This document shows positions 62,667-64,000 of a stretch of 64,000 bases of DNA, one piece after another (the stretch's first letter is position 1; every line of letters starts with the position of its first letter). The DNA comes from Verrucomicrobiia bacterium (GTDB taxonomy: Bacteria; Verrucomicrobiota; Verrucomicrobiia; Limisphaerales; UBA1100): assembly GCA_014239365.1 (NCBI GenBank), contig JAAZZB010000059.1, positions 62,001 to 126,000 of the forward strand. The letters run 5' to 3'. The notes beneath the pieces were generated by a model. That model saw nothing but the letters and a program-made list of their open reading frames with translations, ran no database searches and was not told the origin of the DNA. The position numbers were made by a program, and so were the translations under genes.

Positions 62667-64000
62667 ATGACTGAACATCAAGTAACCGCCAAATTTGGCG
62701 ATAAAGAAATCACGATCGGCAGTGGCCACATCACCAAACAGGCTGATGGCACTGTGACCGTGCAAATGGGCGAGACGATTGTAATGACAGCCGTCGTCGC
62801 CGCTACCAAAGGCCGTGACGGCCAGGACTGGTTCCCGCTGCAAGTGGATTACCGCGAACGCGCCTCGGCGTGTGGTGTCATTCCCGGCAACTATTTCCGC
62901 CGCGAAGGTCGCCCGAGTGATAAAGAGATTCTCACTTGCCGTCTTACCGATCGCCCCATCCGCCCGCTCTTCAGCAAGGGTTGGTTCAATGAGTGCCAAG
63001 TCTATGGCTTGTTGCTCAGTGCCGATGGCGAGAATGAGCCGGATGTGATGAGCATCCTCGGCGCGTCCGCCGCGTTGATGGTGAGCGACATCCCGTGGGC
63101 CGGCCCGTTGGGCGCGGTGCGCGTGGCGCGCATCGACGGCAAGTTTGTCGCTAACCCGACTAACGACGAAATGGCCGAGAGCGATCTCGACTTGCTTTAC
63201 GTGGGTAATGAAACCGACGTGGTGATGTACGAAGGCTCGGCGGATCAAATCACCGAAGCGGACTTCATTAAGGCTCTTAAGTTTGGCCAGGAATGTTGTA
63301 TCCCGCAGATCGAAGCTCAGAAAGAGCTCGTCAAAAAATGTGGCAAAGAAAAGCGCGACATCAGCGATCAACTGTTCGTGGTGCCGCCCGCTATCTTTGA
63401 AAAAGCCGAGGAACTCGGCGGCGGCGATCGCATCGTGGAAGCGTTGCTCACCGTGGCCAAGCTCGAGCGCGAACGCAAAGTCAGCGCCATCAAAGACGAA
63501 GTGGCCGCCAAACTCCGCGAGGAATTCGGTGAAGACGAAGTCACCGGCCCCGTGGTGGAACAAGCGTTTTACCACATCCAAAAGACCGCTCTGCGCGGCT
63601 TGATTTTGGAGAAGGGCAAACGTCTCGACGGTCGTTCGCTCGACACGTTGCGTGACGTTCAGTGCGAAGTGGGCGTGCTGCCCCGCACTCACGGTTCGGC
63701 GCTCTTTACGCGCGGCGAAACACAAGCACTTGTGACCACCACCCTCGGCACTACTGACGACGCCCAGCGTTTCGACAGTTACACCGGCGGCCCGGATCGC
63801 AAGCAGTTCCTTCTGCATTATAACTTCCCCAACTATTCAGTTGGCGAAACCGGCCGCATCATGGGCCCCGGCCGACGCGAGGTGGGCCACGGCGCGCTCG
63901 CCGAGCGTTCACTGCTCCCGATGCTTCCCATGGATGACAACTATCCGTACGCCGTGCGATTGATCGCTGAGATTCTTGAATCCAACGGCTCCAGCTCAAT
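62667..64000 (+). CDS. pnp: Polyribonucleotide nucleotidyltransferase (partial, cut by window end)
   Basis: ATG 62667 follows an AAGAA-type site. The 444 codons seen include the first RNase PH-like core (QVDYRERASACGVIPGNYF, RLTDRPIRPLF), the helical linker (KALKFGQECC..QIEAQKELV) and the beginning of the second core (LPRTHGSALFTRGETQAL, YNFPNYSVGETGRIMGPGRREVGHGALAERSLLP). The KH and S1 domains lie beyond the edge. PNPase degrades RNA 3' to 5' using phosphate. A small hairpin TTGGCC-AAC-GGCCAA (about 62631-62645) lies in the leader. Confidence 0.97.
   Translation, partial: MTEHQVTAKFGDKEITIGSGHITKQADGTVTVQMGETIVMTAVVAATKGRDGQDWFPLQVDYRERASACGVIPGNYFRREGRPSDKEILTCRLTDRPIRPLFSKGWFNECQVYGLLLSADGENEPDVMSILGASAALMVSDIPWAGPLGAVRVARIDGKFVANPTNDEMAESDLDLLYVGNETDVVMYEGSADQITEADFIKALKFGQECCIPQIEAQKELVKKCGKEKRDISDQLFVVPPAIFEKAEELGGGDRIVEALLTVAKLERERKVSAIKDEVAAKLREEFGEDEVTGPVVEQAFYHIQKTALRGLILEKGKRLDGRSLDTLRDVQCEVGVLPRTHGSALFTRGETQALVTTTLGTTDDAQRFDSYTGGPDRKQFLLHYNFPNYSVGETGRIMGPGRREVGHGALAERSLLPMLPMDDNYPYAVRLIAEILESNGSSS

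Noticed and set aside
62595-63818. 407-codon minus-strand frame opposite pnp
   Set aside because: pnp motifs are unmistakable on the plus strand; the pnp frame simply runs off the window end.

Overview
The window looks like chromosomal DNA from a member of the Verrucomicrobiota. The GC content is fairly high, and start codons often overlap the previous stop as ATGA. The strongest sign is a long pilus-related locus ending in four large prepilin-like proteins that match, from memory, the 'Verru_Chthon cassette' families. Other typical PVC features are a DUF1080 protein, an alpha-2-macroglobulin/PBP1C pair and many exported hydrolases. Placement below phylum level is not possible from this alone.

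Layout. 1-6 kb: exported beta-repeat proteins, a small operon with a fatty-acid-hydroxylase-like protein and an AhpD-like peroxidase interrupted by an in-frame TGA (probable selenocysteine), tRNA-Leu, RidA, a D-threonine-aldolase-like enzyme, an esterase and tRNA-Arg. 6-9.6 kb (minus strand): a kinase-fold protein, a methyltransferase, an ECF-like sigma factor, a structured intergenic region and a small ORF. 9.8-22.4 kb: a Ser/Thr kinase, alpha-2-macroglobulin, PBP1C, a UxaA-family dehydratase, an orphan ABC ATPase (minus) and a DUF1080 protein. 22.5-38.6 kb: a type IV pilus / type II secretion-like locus (PilB-like, PilT, a second PilB-like, PilC), then a BrnT-like/CopG-like pair translationally coupled to six prepilin-like proteins; one of these carries a von Willebrand A domain and another is 1452 residues long.

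38.6-49.3 kb: uvrA, a TPR protein, an IscA-type protein, a TPP riboswitch with thiC, a DUF4160/DUF2442 pair, an ArsS-like radical SAM enzyme, a divergent SDR and a small conserved ORF. 49.3-59.9 kb (minus strand): mreB-mreC-mreD-PBP2-rodA-RNase G, the cell elongation cluster, followed by an alpha/beta hydrolase gene split by an in-frame TGA and an MtfA peptidase. 60.0-62.1 kb: tRNA-Met(CAT) and a 2-kb insert bounded by 73-bp direct repeats of the tRNA 5' half plus its promoter; it holds shuffled fragments of phage-type polyvalent proteins. 62.2-64 kb: rpsO and the start of pnp.

The most interesting points are the probable selenoprotein with a SECIS-like hairpin (2764-3330), the pilus locus with a vWA-tipped prepilin and an embedded toxin-antitoxin-like pair, the tRNA-bounded mosaic island, a divergent gene pair whose two start codons sit in one perfect palindrome, and an unexplained four-hairpin region at 9.2-9.3 kb.
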